Shown: positions 15,081-26,708 of the stretch, in pieces
Position numbering within the stretch: position 1 is the stretch's first letter
Layout: every line of letters begins with the position of its first letter
Source: Hirudinaria manillensis
Lineage: Eukaryota; Annelida; Clitellata; Hirudinida; Hirudinidae
DNA length: 64,000 nt
Assembly (NCBI GenBank): GCA_034509925.1
Contig: CM067527.1
Span: forward strand, 5,616,001-5,680,000
Direction of reading: 5' to 3'
Position numbers and translations under genes: made by a program
Notes under the pieces: generated by a model
What the model saw: the letters and a program-made list of their open reading frames with translations, nothing else
Databases searched by the model: none
Told to the model about the DNA's origin: nothing

Positions 15081-18000
15081 AGTGGTGGTGGTGATGACGA
15101 TGATGGCGATGGCGATGATGGTTAGCTGATAACAGGCAGCGACCGAGAATGACGTGAGATTGAATAAGGAAAATATTGGTGAAAGTCCTTCGTGAATTAA
15201 TTATGATGATGATGACGATGATGATGATGATGCTCTGTAGAATGGATAAAGAATTGAAAAAAAATGGCACTCGGTTCCAATAATAAGATCAGTAGACGGG
15301 AATTGATCGCCGAAGTCGTTAATTATTAAAACTCTCATCGAACTGATTATTCAATCGACAAGCGCATTTATAATAAGCACGTTTATAATAAGCAAGTCTC
15401 ATTGAAACCATCGCAGGCCCAAAGCATCGAACCTGCCGAGAACTTGTTGCTCGAGAATCCGTCGTTCGAGGATCCGACATTCGACGTTCCAGTTTACGAG
15501 GACCCGACTTTCCAGGAGTCGAAATCCGAGGTTCCGGTCTTCGACGAGCCGATATTTGAGACTCACGTGATTAAGAATTCGTCTCCCCAACAAGACCACC
15601 CAGTCGAGGACACAAAACCACTGGTGACGTTCGTGCCTGGCAATTGTCCATTAGAAGATTTTGTAGTTCAGGACGTTGGAGGCGGTCCGGCTGCTGCAAG
15701 AGCGGTAGGTTCTGATGATGATGATGAAGATGTTCTGATGGTGATGATGATGATGAGGGTGATGATGTTCTGATGATTTTAATGGCAATGAGGAGTGATT
15801 CTATATAAATCAACTTGTTATTTTGTGACTTTTGTTCTGATTGGAATGTAATTACAACTTCCTATGTGGTGCCACATACCAACATCGTGGTATAATCAAA
15901 TTTGTGCTTTTGAGAGTCATCCTTGATATTGATTACCTTTGGATTTATTGAAAAATCCAGAGAAGAAAGAAAGATTTGTGATGAATTGGATTGAAGTAAA
16001 TTGATGAAGAGCAAATGATAATCAGTATCAAAACAGCCCTAGTCATGTTAATGTCTGGGATGATTTTGTTACAAAGAGAATAATAATATTATTTATTATT
16101 TGTAAATAATTTCAAAATCAGTGACATTAATGATTTATCTAGAAAACTCCAGATAGGGCAACGAACGAGATTTTCTTTACTCCGACTGTTGCTTCTGGTA
16201 GACAGCACGACTTGATTCTGGCCCCAATAGTAACCGTTGACATTGGAGAACCTGTAACCATGATGGTAATCAATTTTATGATGATTAAGTGATACCAATA
16301 ATAAACTGATGATATTAATTAATTAATTGTGATGATGCCAGAGAGATGCAGGGACTGCAAGGCATGAAGCTCTTTTCACTCCTGCTGTTGCTACCGTAGG
16401 ACTACGAGATATGAGGACAGAAAACATGCAGGTTGTCAATTGATTTGATGTGATTTTGAAAGTCACGAATTAAAGTCTTTTGCATGACCAAGACGATTTG
16501 GGATGTCAGGAAAAACAATCAATCAATCATTTGCAATGACAGTCAAAGTGCAATAATTACTTAGCAATTACAACAAATTTGATGTTACAAAAGAATGGTT
16601 ATTGAATAAAGCGGTCATTCAGTAGACTATTCACCTCTATTAAGTCCTAATACAGCATCATTGTTCAATACTTTTGCAACACCATCATCTTGTCTCCTCA
16701 GGCTAGAAATTATAAAGAACCTTGTAAAGAATTCTATCCCGATCGCCCCATGCAATTCATAAGATCTCCCGAAGAGCAGGGAGTGGACTTAATAATGGTT
16801 ATTGTGGCAATTACTTAATTAATTAAAACCCTCTGAAATATAATTTTAGCAGTTACACTCATCATCATTGTCATCCTTGTTGTTGGTTGTCGTCATCGTC
16901 ATCATCATCATCTCATTATTAACACTTTCAGCTACCTCATTCACCTCCCAAGCAGCAACAAGACGAAGTTCTGTATTCACCTCGATATGAATGCAGTCCA
17001 GTCTCAGCATTTAACAGGGTCGGTGCAATATTTATCGTGAATACTCAATATTATCTGTGCATTTGATATATTTTCTGCTATTTACAGAAATATATAATAT
17101 ATTTGCTTATTGACTCTTCGTCAGAGAGATGAACTTTCCACTGTTGACTCAGACTTTGGCAGGGAAATGAGTATAAATGAATGCATAAAATGCCTCAAGA
17201 GATTTTAATGGCATTAGAATGAGTGGAGCAAAGAGGACTTAGCTGCTAATGAGTTATAAAAATATTCAGGATATTATAGTACTATAAAATCAATGGAACA
17301 TAATATAAATATAAATAGAATATGATAACATATAATAATATTGTAAAATTGATTGAATATTATAGTATTATAAAAATCTCACATTGATGTTCAAATCACA
17401 TTTCAATCAGGAATTCAGGAATGACTTCACCCTTCACAACAACCTCAGCAACTACAGCGACAACCACCATAAAAACAAGTCGAACACCAATGAAGAACAT
17501 CTTGATGAGTGAGTTGTTTTGTCTTTTGTTTTGAGTTTATTCAAATGTCAAAGCAACAGAAGCAATCAAAAAGAGCAAATTACCTACAGCCCAGACGCTG
17601 ACTTTTGTTCCATTAAAAATACCTTTTAAGTATATTTTAATTTTATTATTGCCTTCTGATTTGATCAGATTTCAAGCAGAGTTTCCCATCAGCCCGAAGT
17701 GCCTCAGGACGTTGAAGTATGGCTTCAAGGGCATCACGGACATGGATGCAAACGTCAAGGCCATTCAGGACATGGCCAAGAGCATAGAACAGGATTTCAA
17801 CTCTGCCAGACTCGTATGTGACTTCAGTGACAATGATAATGATGCATTGCATTATTACAATGAATGATCGTTTTGATGAACTTGCAGATACAAAATAAAC
17901 CTGTCGCAGCTCCTTCTAAGAAGCAAGAAGTGTAAGTCATTGTGGATTATAATTATAATATTACTCACTCAATAACACATTCTTCTGTAAAATGTCTCAC

Positions 18001-19257
18001 TTGAACACAATTATTTGCAGGCCCAAAGCTGCACCAAAACCGATTGTTGCAGCAACCTGCATAAAACCTCCTCCAGCAAATACTCCATATTTTTTCATCC
18101 AGAAAAACCTTGAAAACTTGAGCGAAATGGTTGATTCTTCAATCACAAGCACAGACAAACAAGAGGATTGTGCCTCTAACGACTGCCAGGAGAGACCGGT
18201 GACTCCACGGAACGGTGCCTACACGGGATGGATGTCCGAGGCTCAGAGGGCAAGAGAAGAAGAGAAGAAAAAGAGGATAATGAAGAATATTGGAGAGAGG
18301 TGTAAAATAGCTGAAGATTTGATCAAGGGACTCACTGGTTAGTTGTGATATTAATAAATCCACTAATACTGGTTTGCAATATATTCCCTAGTTTGTTTAC
18401 ATCTTATTAACAATAGCATCAGTACAACTGGTGCCATTATTGTCTAATGTTAGACACTCACAGATGCAAATCTCTCAAAATATTGCACTTAAAAGTCTGT
18501 AATCACTTTGTAATCAAAGTATTTAATAGTAAACCATTTATCACTTTCTCCACTTTCAATAAATAGGAACTCCCAACAAGCCTCAAAGTGCAAAGACCAG
18601 AGTTACAGTCCCAAGTGAGAACCATTTATGCTTGCATACACCATTCAATCATTAGTGAAATTTTGCCATCCACTTTCAAAGATCTTAATGTTGACGAGTC
18701 AATATTTTTTAATAGCTTTTTACTGCGATCGCACCAGTTGGATAAAGAAAACCGAACCCAAACCTCATCCTCGGACGACCTATGTCGAACGACTGCAGAA
18801 GATGTCCAATCCCCCGAGAGACCGCTTGGTCTTCTTCGGTTGCAAAAAGAATTGGGATAGGTACAAGACCAGGAAACCCGTCAAAAATCAAGTCGAGCCG
18901 AAGGTCAACCGACCATGCCACAACTTTGAAGACCATGTGTTGTCAGCGGCAAAAAATTTGGCCCTCTTAGTAGAATGTGAATCTTTGAAACATCTTAGTC
19001 ACAACAACAATACGATACTTGGCGAACCTGTTACTGCCCTGGCACGGAAATCTGTTAACTTCAATGATGACAACAGCTTTGAAGGACATCTTCGTGATGA
19101 AGCTCTTGGACAGTCTGAAGATTCCTTGGAACTTGGAGCAGAATACCTGGACATGATTCCAGACGGTCCGAAGTCGGCCGACAGCAGCACGGTCAGCGTG
19201 ATAGACTGGAGCCAAGTGGAAAAGACTGTGAAAGACGAAGAGGCGAGGAACGAGTGA
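2028..19257 (+). CDS. CPLANE1: CPLANE1 (JBTS17/Hug) ortholog, ciliogenesis and planar polarity effector 1
   Basis: A very large protein encoded in roughly 35-40 exons. The start MNDLTLELQILAYTDIKK aligns with the remembered vertebrate start (MEIKLEVLTSTSIK), so 2028 is preferred to the in-frame ATG at 2010. The N-terminal beta-propeller-like part follows (exons at about 2202-2326, 2463-2588, 2889-3164, 3261-3372, 3551-3800, 3880-4060, 4165-4412), with the family signatures FGDHEACIHSVFVQNS, RCLPLHPLISFR and YISDGSMVT. Large middle exons lie at 5470-6250 and 9393-11215. The C-terminal exons (17670-19257) carry PFxxEFPISPKCLRTLKYGF, TPRNGAYTGWMSEAQRAR and TYVERLQKMSNPP. CPLANE1 works with INTU, FUZ and WDPCP to recruit IFT-A to the ciliary base; in vertebrates, loss causes Joubert syndrome. 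Several coding exons hold Asn-rich or repeated segments. Inner exon edges are approximate. Confidence 0.88.
10437..10593 (+). repeat. Asn/Asp-rich low-complexity tract inside a CPLANE1 exon
   Basis: Triplet-rich DNA (aat, aac, gat) within the large 9393-11215 exon encodes a run dominated by Asn, Asp, Glu and Gly (for example NINYNNNNAGDDYEGDDVNE). The reading frame is intact on both sides. It sits between two structured parts and is probably a disordered linker grown from coding microsatellite. Confidence 0.8.
13176..13221 (+). repeat. Coding (AAT/AAC)n microsatellite giving a polyasparagine run in CPLANE1
   Basis: An imperfect aat/aac repeat inside the exon at about 13013-13743 is read as eleven or so consecutive Asn residues after DNND. 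The frame remains open through PRSTDPLPKKEVEDYDYPR, so the run appears to be translated. Confidence 0.75.
15046..15236. repeat. (GAT)n microsatellite tracts in a CPLANE1 intron
   Basis: Two nearly pure gat/gatgac blocks (15046-15120 and 15203-15234) fill most of one CPLANE1 intron. Shorter relatives lie next to other exon edges at about 4912, 8816, 11754, 11960 (as atc), 14790-14830, 15716-15770 and 16865-16910. They create long Asp, His or Ile shadow frames that are not genes. Confidence 0.9.
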
Positions 19258-19446
19258 TCGATTGAAAACCTATAGATTCGAGTGTTTCGGGGTTTTCTTC
19301 TTACAAATACTCTGAACGTTCTTTCCATTTTCAAACATCGTTTTATAAGAATACTTTTGTCGAAAAGGAGCAGTTTATTTGTTAACTTTGTTTGGATTAA
19401 AAAGGGACTTGAAATGAAATAATTATCAGTCGATTGAGAGATGCGT
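19258..19446. other. Shared 3' region of convergent CPLANE1 and INTS10
   Basis: Only 189 bases separate the two stop codons, so the two 3' UTRs are short or overlap. No long repeat or ORF is present. An overlap would give complementary transcript ends. Confidence 0.7.
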
Positions 19447-22400
19447 TCAGTTGAATTCCTTGAGGAGAAGGTCGGTCTCCTTGAAGATGAATGTTTTGAT
19501 GAGTTGGTGGATGTTCTCATTTGATCTCAGGACTTGCCTCTCGATGGCTGCTTTCATCTCATCTCTTGTGTCCTTGTTCACGCCTCTGGTCACGGTCCGC
19601 GACCTGCAAAGGAATGAAAATAAGATTTCCACTTTAATAGATTTACTATAAAATTATAAAATCAAAGTGGCACAAAAACAGTATAGAATCAGAGGATACA
19701 CATCTCTCCAACACATGATTTGAACCAACGCTTGTGCTGTCTGTAATGGGGTCGATAAGATGTCGAGGGAGATGAGACCTCCTTCTAGAGACTGCAAAAA
19801 CATGAACTCCTCCAGGATGATTATATCTGCAAATGGAATATTGAATATCTGAAGAGTTGAAGAAAAGCAGATCAATACATAAGAACTTTGTTGTTATGAT
19901 ATTGCAAGTACATTTAAAAAAAAAATTAATTTTATTGTAAATTTATGAAAAAAAATATTTCGATGTAAATTATACTGATGACTGAGGTAAGCCTATGGTT
20001 GTAATAAAAAGTAGGACCGACCAATCACATAGCCAGTAAAGAAATGGTATGAGAATCTTCCTTGTTTCCTTATGTGTTCCAGAAGTTCACACAGTTCCTT
20101 CTCATATTGGTATATGTTGTGCTGCATGAGCACCAACATGTGGCCTGCAATTTTGAACCATAACCAATGAAATTCCGAATCCACAGATAGCAGCGAATCG
20201 AGTCTAAGCTACCTATCAACGAGTCAGAATGCGACTGCATTGGCTGAGATTTCCACAGATTCCAAAAACAGCCAATCATGGCATGGGCAGCATAGGATAA
20301 GACATCTTGATTGGAGATGGCGATGAACCTTAGTTGAATCCCCTTGCGACATGCAGGGAACGTGTAGGGCATCAATCGGTTGGGAAGACAGATCTGTGTG
20401 ATGAACCCCTTGCTCGGGACCAGAAGCAGGTCGTCTGGCTTATTAAAAAGCCAGTTACCAATGGCTTTCATAAATATCTGAAAAATGTGTTTCAGTGGAA
20501 GTTCTTACAATTTCATTTTCTTTTATACTTTGGGCCATCTTTTGCAAATCATAGCTGCTCTTATTTTATAAATGCTTTGAAAATGTGTGAAAGTCAACAA
20601 AATACGGAAATTGGCTTTTGATAATTGGAAAGATTCAATTGAGCACCTTGCTATTAAGGCTTCTGTAAGCACAGCAGATCAATTGAACAAGAAGTCTATT
20701 CTGAAATATTTAAAACATTCAAAACATTGATGTTAATGCTGAAAAATGAGAAATTATATATTTCCAAATGGTATCATATATATAATGGTACAGCATTGCT
20801 ATCAATGGAAGCGATGAAGGAGTGAATGGATGACCTTGTTGACCTTAGGATCTTGTTGTTGTCCTTGTAAAGCATTCAATGATTCACAGATGTGAAGACC
20901 CTCATCATAACGACCCTGGAAAAGGCGCAAATCAATTAGGGATCCGGCAGTGGTACATAAAAGGGCCAAAATATAAAATATTAAATAAATAGCTTTAAAT
21001 TTATTGGGAAAACATCATTTGGAACTTGCCTCATATATCATGAGATCAATGTTAAATTGGTTCAACCAAGGCCATTTCTTCTTGACCAGCCAGTGATTAT
21101 GCATGGCACTAAGTCCTGCTTATCATCCTCTCCATTCATTATCACAGTAATAATTACATTACTAAATTATCCATCATTAATTAATAGTAGAACTTTTATG
21201 CCATAATGTTGCCAATAATTCACCCAAAGTGAAGGCTCCTCCATTGAGACAATTCCAGATCTTGGCAGCCAACAGGAACTCTTCTGCGACTTCAGAGAGG
21301 GGAGTCTGTAAAACAGAGGGCTCTGTTGCATCACCATCCAGTCGTGGCTTCTTGGCTCTAAGACTAATAAATATAATAGCTCTAATGTAATAGCATCAAA
21401 CCACAGTTTGTTGCCAATTTTTGTAATTCTGTTTTATTTAAATAAAGTATGTTAATAACGCTGAAATGACTGCTTCTAGTGGTTGTTTCCAATGAAAAAA
21501 TCAATCTCACTCTTCCACTGTGTCCAAGTCATCCAGCAGAGTCAATTCGACAAGGGCTCGAGAAATGTTTGCAGAAGTGGCAGGTTGGTGGAGGGCTACA
21601 AATGAATTTGGGAAAAGTTAAATTGGTTCTAATTTTATCATATACCTGCAGCACTCCAATGCATCACCATCAGCTAATCAAGTATTTGTGAAGCATTTTT
21701 TTGTTACTAACCACTGGCTTTCAAAGGACTTTGTGGATCAAGACAGGCATTGTAACCATGGAGACATTCAAAAAATAATGCCAAAAAGAGGGAGAAGAAC
21801 TTGAGTAGTTCAGTTTCATTCCCTGAATTGTCAGCAGTTGAAAGGGTTGAAGCATACTTTCTGAAGGATGCATCTAATGCCTTGTACTTGACCTTCATGG
21901 AGCTGAATGAACGATCAAATGCGGAAATTGGCACTTATGTTTTGTCCATCCATGACTTTTCAATTTTTTCAGTCACCTGTTAGAGTCAAAAAGAACATCC
22001 ACCTCTTCAGGCCACCCAGCTTTCTTGCCAACCATGACTCCTAGTTTCCTCAGTCTTTGCCAGGGATCGAGCAATGCAACCTTCGTAGGAGTGTCACTCT
22101 TGGCCAAATGATCTGATGCAAAGCCATCAATATTAGAAATGATAAAAAAACAAGATAAATATTATCACTTGATGACTTTTGATTGTTACAAAGGACTTTT
22201 AAATGGCAGATAATATTATAAATCACACTGTAATCAACAATAACCTCAGTATTATCAATGTTATGAATAAAATTATCAGAATTAAAATTATTGCTCTTTT
22301 ATCAAATAGGATAATGACTTATTGTCAGCACCTTTTTGGAGCAAACAGCCCTGGGCAGCAAGGAAAACAAAATATTCAACAGCACTAATGAACCAATTGG

Positions 22401-24698
22401 TTATTTGAGAAGGGGCAATTGGAGTTGGATGCTGTAGAACTTTTGGGAGGACAGATAAAACTGAAAAATTGATGCAATTGTTAACAATATATACTAAAGG
22501 TATATTTCAAATATTAAGTACTATTGTAATTAATTCCCTTGCTTTAATATATTCATCAGCAACCAACCAAATTCCTCCCTGAAATGATTGACAGGTGTCA
22601 ATGCTGCCTCCTCATCCCTTGCTTCAGCTGAAAGCCAGAGGTCCACTAGGTATGCCTTTATCCATGAATATCATATAAATTTATAATTCAATCTTTAATA
22701 ATGAGTACCGTTGTAAAATTTTAATTTGTCATCATAGGTTTAAAGAAGGAGTCCATAACTTTCATAACTACAGAGGACCACACTCAAAAGTCTTAAGTGG
22801 TCTTTGGACTGCACAAATTATAATCATGTTGAGATGAACATTAGGGTGGTCCATATTTTCTAAGCTTTAAAATTTCAAATCTTTGAACATCCAGGTAAGT
22901 TCCAAGATATAAATTGGAAGAATTTTCAAGCTCCTTGGCCAGTGTATGCAACAAAGAAATCTCTCTGGCTGCTTAATTAACTTGGAAAATATTTAAGATG
23001 CCTAAACAAGTATGTTGTAGATATTTTTTATTTTTCTACAAAGAAGAGTTGGTCTTGTTGTGGACCAACTTCAAACACTATTGATGACTTTAGTGAACTT
23101 TGAAATGGTCATTGAGGTATCTTTGAAAATTTATATTTTTTCTTATCAAACTTAGCAAATAATTCTTTTAATTTTTTTTACCATTTGAGAGATTTGAGAG
23201 ATTCAGAGTTCACATTTTTCAAAAAAAAATTGTACATCAAGTATGGACCACTCTAATAACCATAAAAAAAAATACATTATTAGATATCAATGTCCACATC
23301 ATAACACATTTTGTAAATGATGTGGCATAATACATAATATTTATTTATCTGTTTGTTTATGAACCCAAACTGAAGAATCACAAAGGTATACTTGGATCAT
23401 CATATTGTTTGAACAAAGTTTGACCTTCAGAATGTCCTACTTAATAATCCTTATATTAATAATTAATAATTCTTATAAAATATAATTACTCACTCCCTGA
23501 TTAGGCATCTCTTCTGAGAAATTATCGACAACATAAAGTAGAAATTGTGACTGTTGGTCAATGTCTGGCATTAAGAAGGGCATTCTTCTCAGAATTTCTC
23601 TTATTACAAACACTTGCAGACCTCGGGGCAGACGACAAAAGATCTCTTCAAAGTGCAATCATTGGTTCATTAGATAATATAAAATGTACAAATTATTTCT
23701 ATTTATTTATTTCACTTAGTGAACTGATTCAGTTCAGCTGAAAGGCTTTTGGACAACTTATACAATTCCTTTCAGGTGTGAAAGAACAAAACATGAAAAG
23801 TATTGGCTATTGCACTGACACTAAATGTAGTTCAATAATGAAAGCCAAAATCAGATTATAAGAACTTTAAAGATGTCAGTGTCAGACAGATTAACTGTTT
23901 TGTTTGTTACTGAATTTTTGGGCTTTCTAATTAGATAAGAATTTTTGCAATTTAATTTGGTTTTTGTTTTATTTATATGATTGTAATGAATCAGATCAAA
24001 AAAATCTAAATAAACATTAGAATAAATAAAGAGCAGATTATGATGACCAGAGCAATTACCTCGATGGAACTTTACATCCTCATCCAAATGTTCATCTTCC
24101 TTCAGAACATTTTTCAGAATGGTTAACATTTCTTCCCAAACTCTCTCCTCTTTATAGAATACAGCCAATCTGTTGGCACAAATCATGAACATATATCCAT
24201 ATAAAAATGTAAATGGCTGTGATTTTTTAATCAACTAAAGTAGAATTTCACACATATAATAAGCTTCGATGTTTAAGTATTTATGAGAATAAAAAATGCA
24301 AAATCAACAAAAGTCTCACAAATCTTCCAAATACATGGAAGTCTCGGCTGCATTCTTAGTGCTCTTTTCCAATGTGTAGAGCTCAAACTAGTAAAAAGAA
24401 CATTGTTGTAAATAATTTGTATTCGTCGCCATCTAAACATTAGCAATTTAGTAGGCTTATACGTAATGAGACTATTCGATTAATTTCAAAATCATTATAT
24501 CATCTCCAGGAAATAAGCAGTAAGCCTCTAACCGACCCTGATTTGAAAACACCAAGGAAGTAAAGTCTTGCCAACGAGCAGCCATGTCTTTGCCGCGTAC
24601 ACGTCGGTCCTCAGCAAATTCTTTGCCTCGTTCAATATCCACAACATGTCCTCGGAACTCATGTTAACTGAATTTGCGGAATTGTGATTGTTGGCCAT
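19447..24698 (-). CDS. INTS10: Integrator complex subunit 10
   Basis: About seventeen exons read from 24698 down to the stop at 19447-19449. The first exon begins MANNHNSANSVNMSSEDMLW and continues KTWLLVGKTLLPWCFQI, equivalent to the AAKAWLITARSLYP region of vertebrate INTS10. Later exons give FELYTLEKSTKNAAETS, EIFCRLPRGLQVFVIREIL, DPWQRLRKLGVMVGKKAGW, WNCLNGGAFTL and QGRFSYHFFTGYVIG. The C-terminus, TVTRGVNKDTRDEMKAAIER then QVLRSNENIHQL, is the clearest match to the conserved family end. The protein is an alpha-helical repeat subunit of the Integrator phosphatase/endonuclease module that attenuates RNA polymerase II and processes snRNA. Inner exon limits are approximate. One intron holds a 414-bp inverted-repeat element. 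Confidence 0.88.
22842..23255. mobile_element. 414-bp non-autonomous element with terminal inverted repeats in an INTS10 intron
   Basis: The left end reads TAGGGTGGTCCATA and the right end TATGGACCACTCTA, which are inverted copies with one mismatch. The interior is AT-rich with no ORF. It lies entirely inside the intron between the NFSEEMPNQG exon and the SPVNCF-equivalent exon. Target-site duplication is unclear, so the DNA-transposon superfamily is not assigned. Confidence 0.55.
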
Positions 24699-26708
24699 TG
24701 CAAGACTAATTTGTTAATGATTAAAATTAATGCCTAAATCACGGAAAGTGAAACTAAGCACACGAAGCCCCAAGTTAACTTTTCGAATATAAACATCAAT
24801 TTGGTTAAAATAGTTTAAAAGTAATGTATATATCTTTTTATAAAAATCAAATTAAATATCATTTAAATAAAATTTGATTTTTAGCTTATATACAGAGTAA
24901 TTTTTTAGAAAAACATCGGTTTGATCAACAAATTACACTCATTACCAACAATATCTTTAACGTTAGTATAGGATAATGCGCGGAAATTTATGATAAATGA
25001 TAAAGGACAGAAAATAAAATAATTATTTATAGCAATTTGAAACTCACCTTTGTTAGAATGCTAATATCGGTAGAGCTTATAAGAAGGCTGGAAGACAGGT
25101 CGCACGGTTTCACAGCGTCTAGCCAATAAAGCCAGTGGGGTGAGTATTGGAAATCTCTTGTTTTTTACATTTATTACGTTGGAATAAATTTTTCCAACAG
25201 TTATTGATCAATATTATTTAAATCATACATTATTTCAGCTTAATTTTGTAAGATGTTTGCTAGTAATCTCTTCGTCAACCATGACAATGCATTCTAATTT
25301 TGATTTATAACATTTTATCTCAATAATGAATATGAAAAAGACCACATTGATTTTTTGGTTGGTGTCAAAATTTGGTTATTCCAAATCCACAGTATCCAAA
25401 GTACTAGAATTTGTTAGCATTTCAATAGCCAATAATTAGCAATAATATTGACAAACGTAGATTAATTTAAAAGATAGGAAACGTTTCCAAAATTCGTCAA
25501 AATGGATTTATGGGTCCATCAAACAGGTTTTTACTCATACCTGCCTATTCTTATCTTCAGTAAGATATTGCAATCATTATCTTATCTAATGAGCTAACTC
25601 CTCGATTATATCTCTTCTTTGCTTTTACAAGAGAATAAGAATGGCATATGATGTCATAAACACATTCAAGGTGATAATATCTTACAATTCAAATTCTAGA
25701 AGTTATCTTGGCCACACATGAGTGTAGTTTGCATGTTAGACCCTTTGCAGAATATTGTAAATATATGCATTTATGCATGATTTAGAATGGCTTGCATTGA
25801 TCCTCTAGACAAGTAGTTTGAAAAGATTTTTATATTTAAAAGATGCACTATGAAACTTAATAGCCACTTTAATAGACCCACTTAATCAATTAATGTCATG
25901 ATTGGCTGAGCAACAATCCTAATGACTAAGGAAGGCTTTTATTGGCTGTGCTACTGTGCTGACGTCAAACCAAGTATTGATAGTAGTATTATTAAAATGT
26001 CAAAGTTAGTAATAATTTTCCATGCAAAAGGATAAAAGATAATAATAATAATAATAATAATAATTTTGAAATTAATTTAAGTGCTATTTTCATGAATTTT
26101 CACTGTACAAATTTTAATAATTATTTCGTTACACTATGACAAGTCAAATGTATTTTTTCCACACCCAGTAATTTTCCATTTAGAAATTGCTAAAATGATG
26201 CTTGTGTATTAGCTTAGATTAATTATACCATCTCATATGGTATCATAATATAAGATGTTATTTCACAACAACATTGATGGAGATAAATATTAGACATAAT
26301 TTTAATATTAAACAAATTAATTGCATTAGCTTGAAGATTGTTGCAAAAATAGTCATAAGAATAAGGCTGTCAGTGTTGGGCCACTGTATTCATGATATCA
26401 TGCCTGTGCTATTGTTGTGATTGATGAGGGTGAAATAAAAAGAGTCTTGCTATTTTATTGTAACAGTTTTATGCTTTGCTCAATACCTGGTCTGCAAAAC
26501 TATTAATAGTAGTGCATGGTAGTAATGGTAATGATGATGGTGAAGATCATGGCATAAACAGGAACGGCAACCATTTATAAAAAATGTTCTCTTGTTGTGA
26601 AGTTGATATAACACAAGATAATATGATATATGATCATTAAACCTCTTGGGATTAATATCTAATTAACAATCTTATTCATGCAGATCACAGTGTCATTATC
26701 AAACAAAA
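24699..26708. other. Divergent intergenic region between INTS10 and the gelsolin gene
   Basis: Two kilobases of AT-rich sequence with an (AAT)n run at about 26040-26064. The proximal part should hold the INTS10 promoter. A TATA-like site and a plausible non-coding first exon for the gelsolin gene lie at 25078-25139. No other gene is evident; the small frames are full of stops. Confidence 0.5.
25078..25139 (+). promoter_or_regulatory. Putative TATA promoter and non-coding exon 1 of the gelsolin-like gene
   Basis: TATAAG at 25078-25083 is followed about 30 bases later by a GC-richer stretch ending at an excellent donor, CCAGTGGG|gtgagt (exon end 25139). The next plausible acceptor (cag at 26681-26683, or atcacag at 26684-26690) leads into the tiny start exon with ATG at 26709. 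This is inferred from spacing and splice signals only. Confidence 0.4.

Noticed and set aside
14692..15270. Poly-Asp, poly-His and poly-Ser frames around 14.7-15.3 kb
   Set aside because: They are alternative-frame readings of GAT/ATC microsatellite; only the frame continuing through the flanking CPLANE1 exons is supported.
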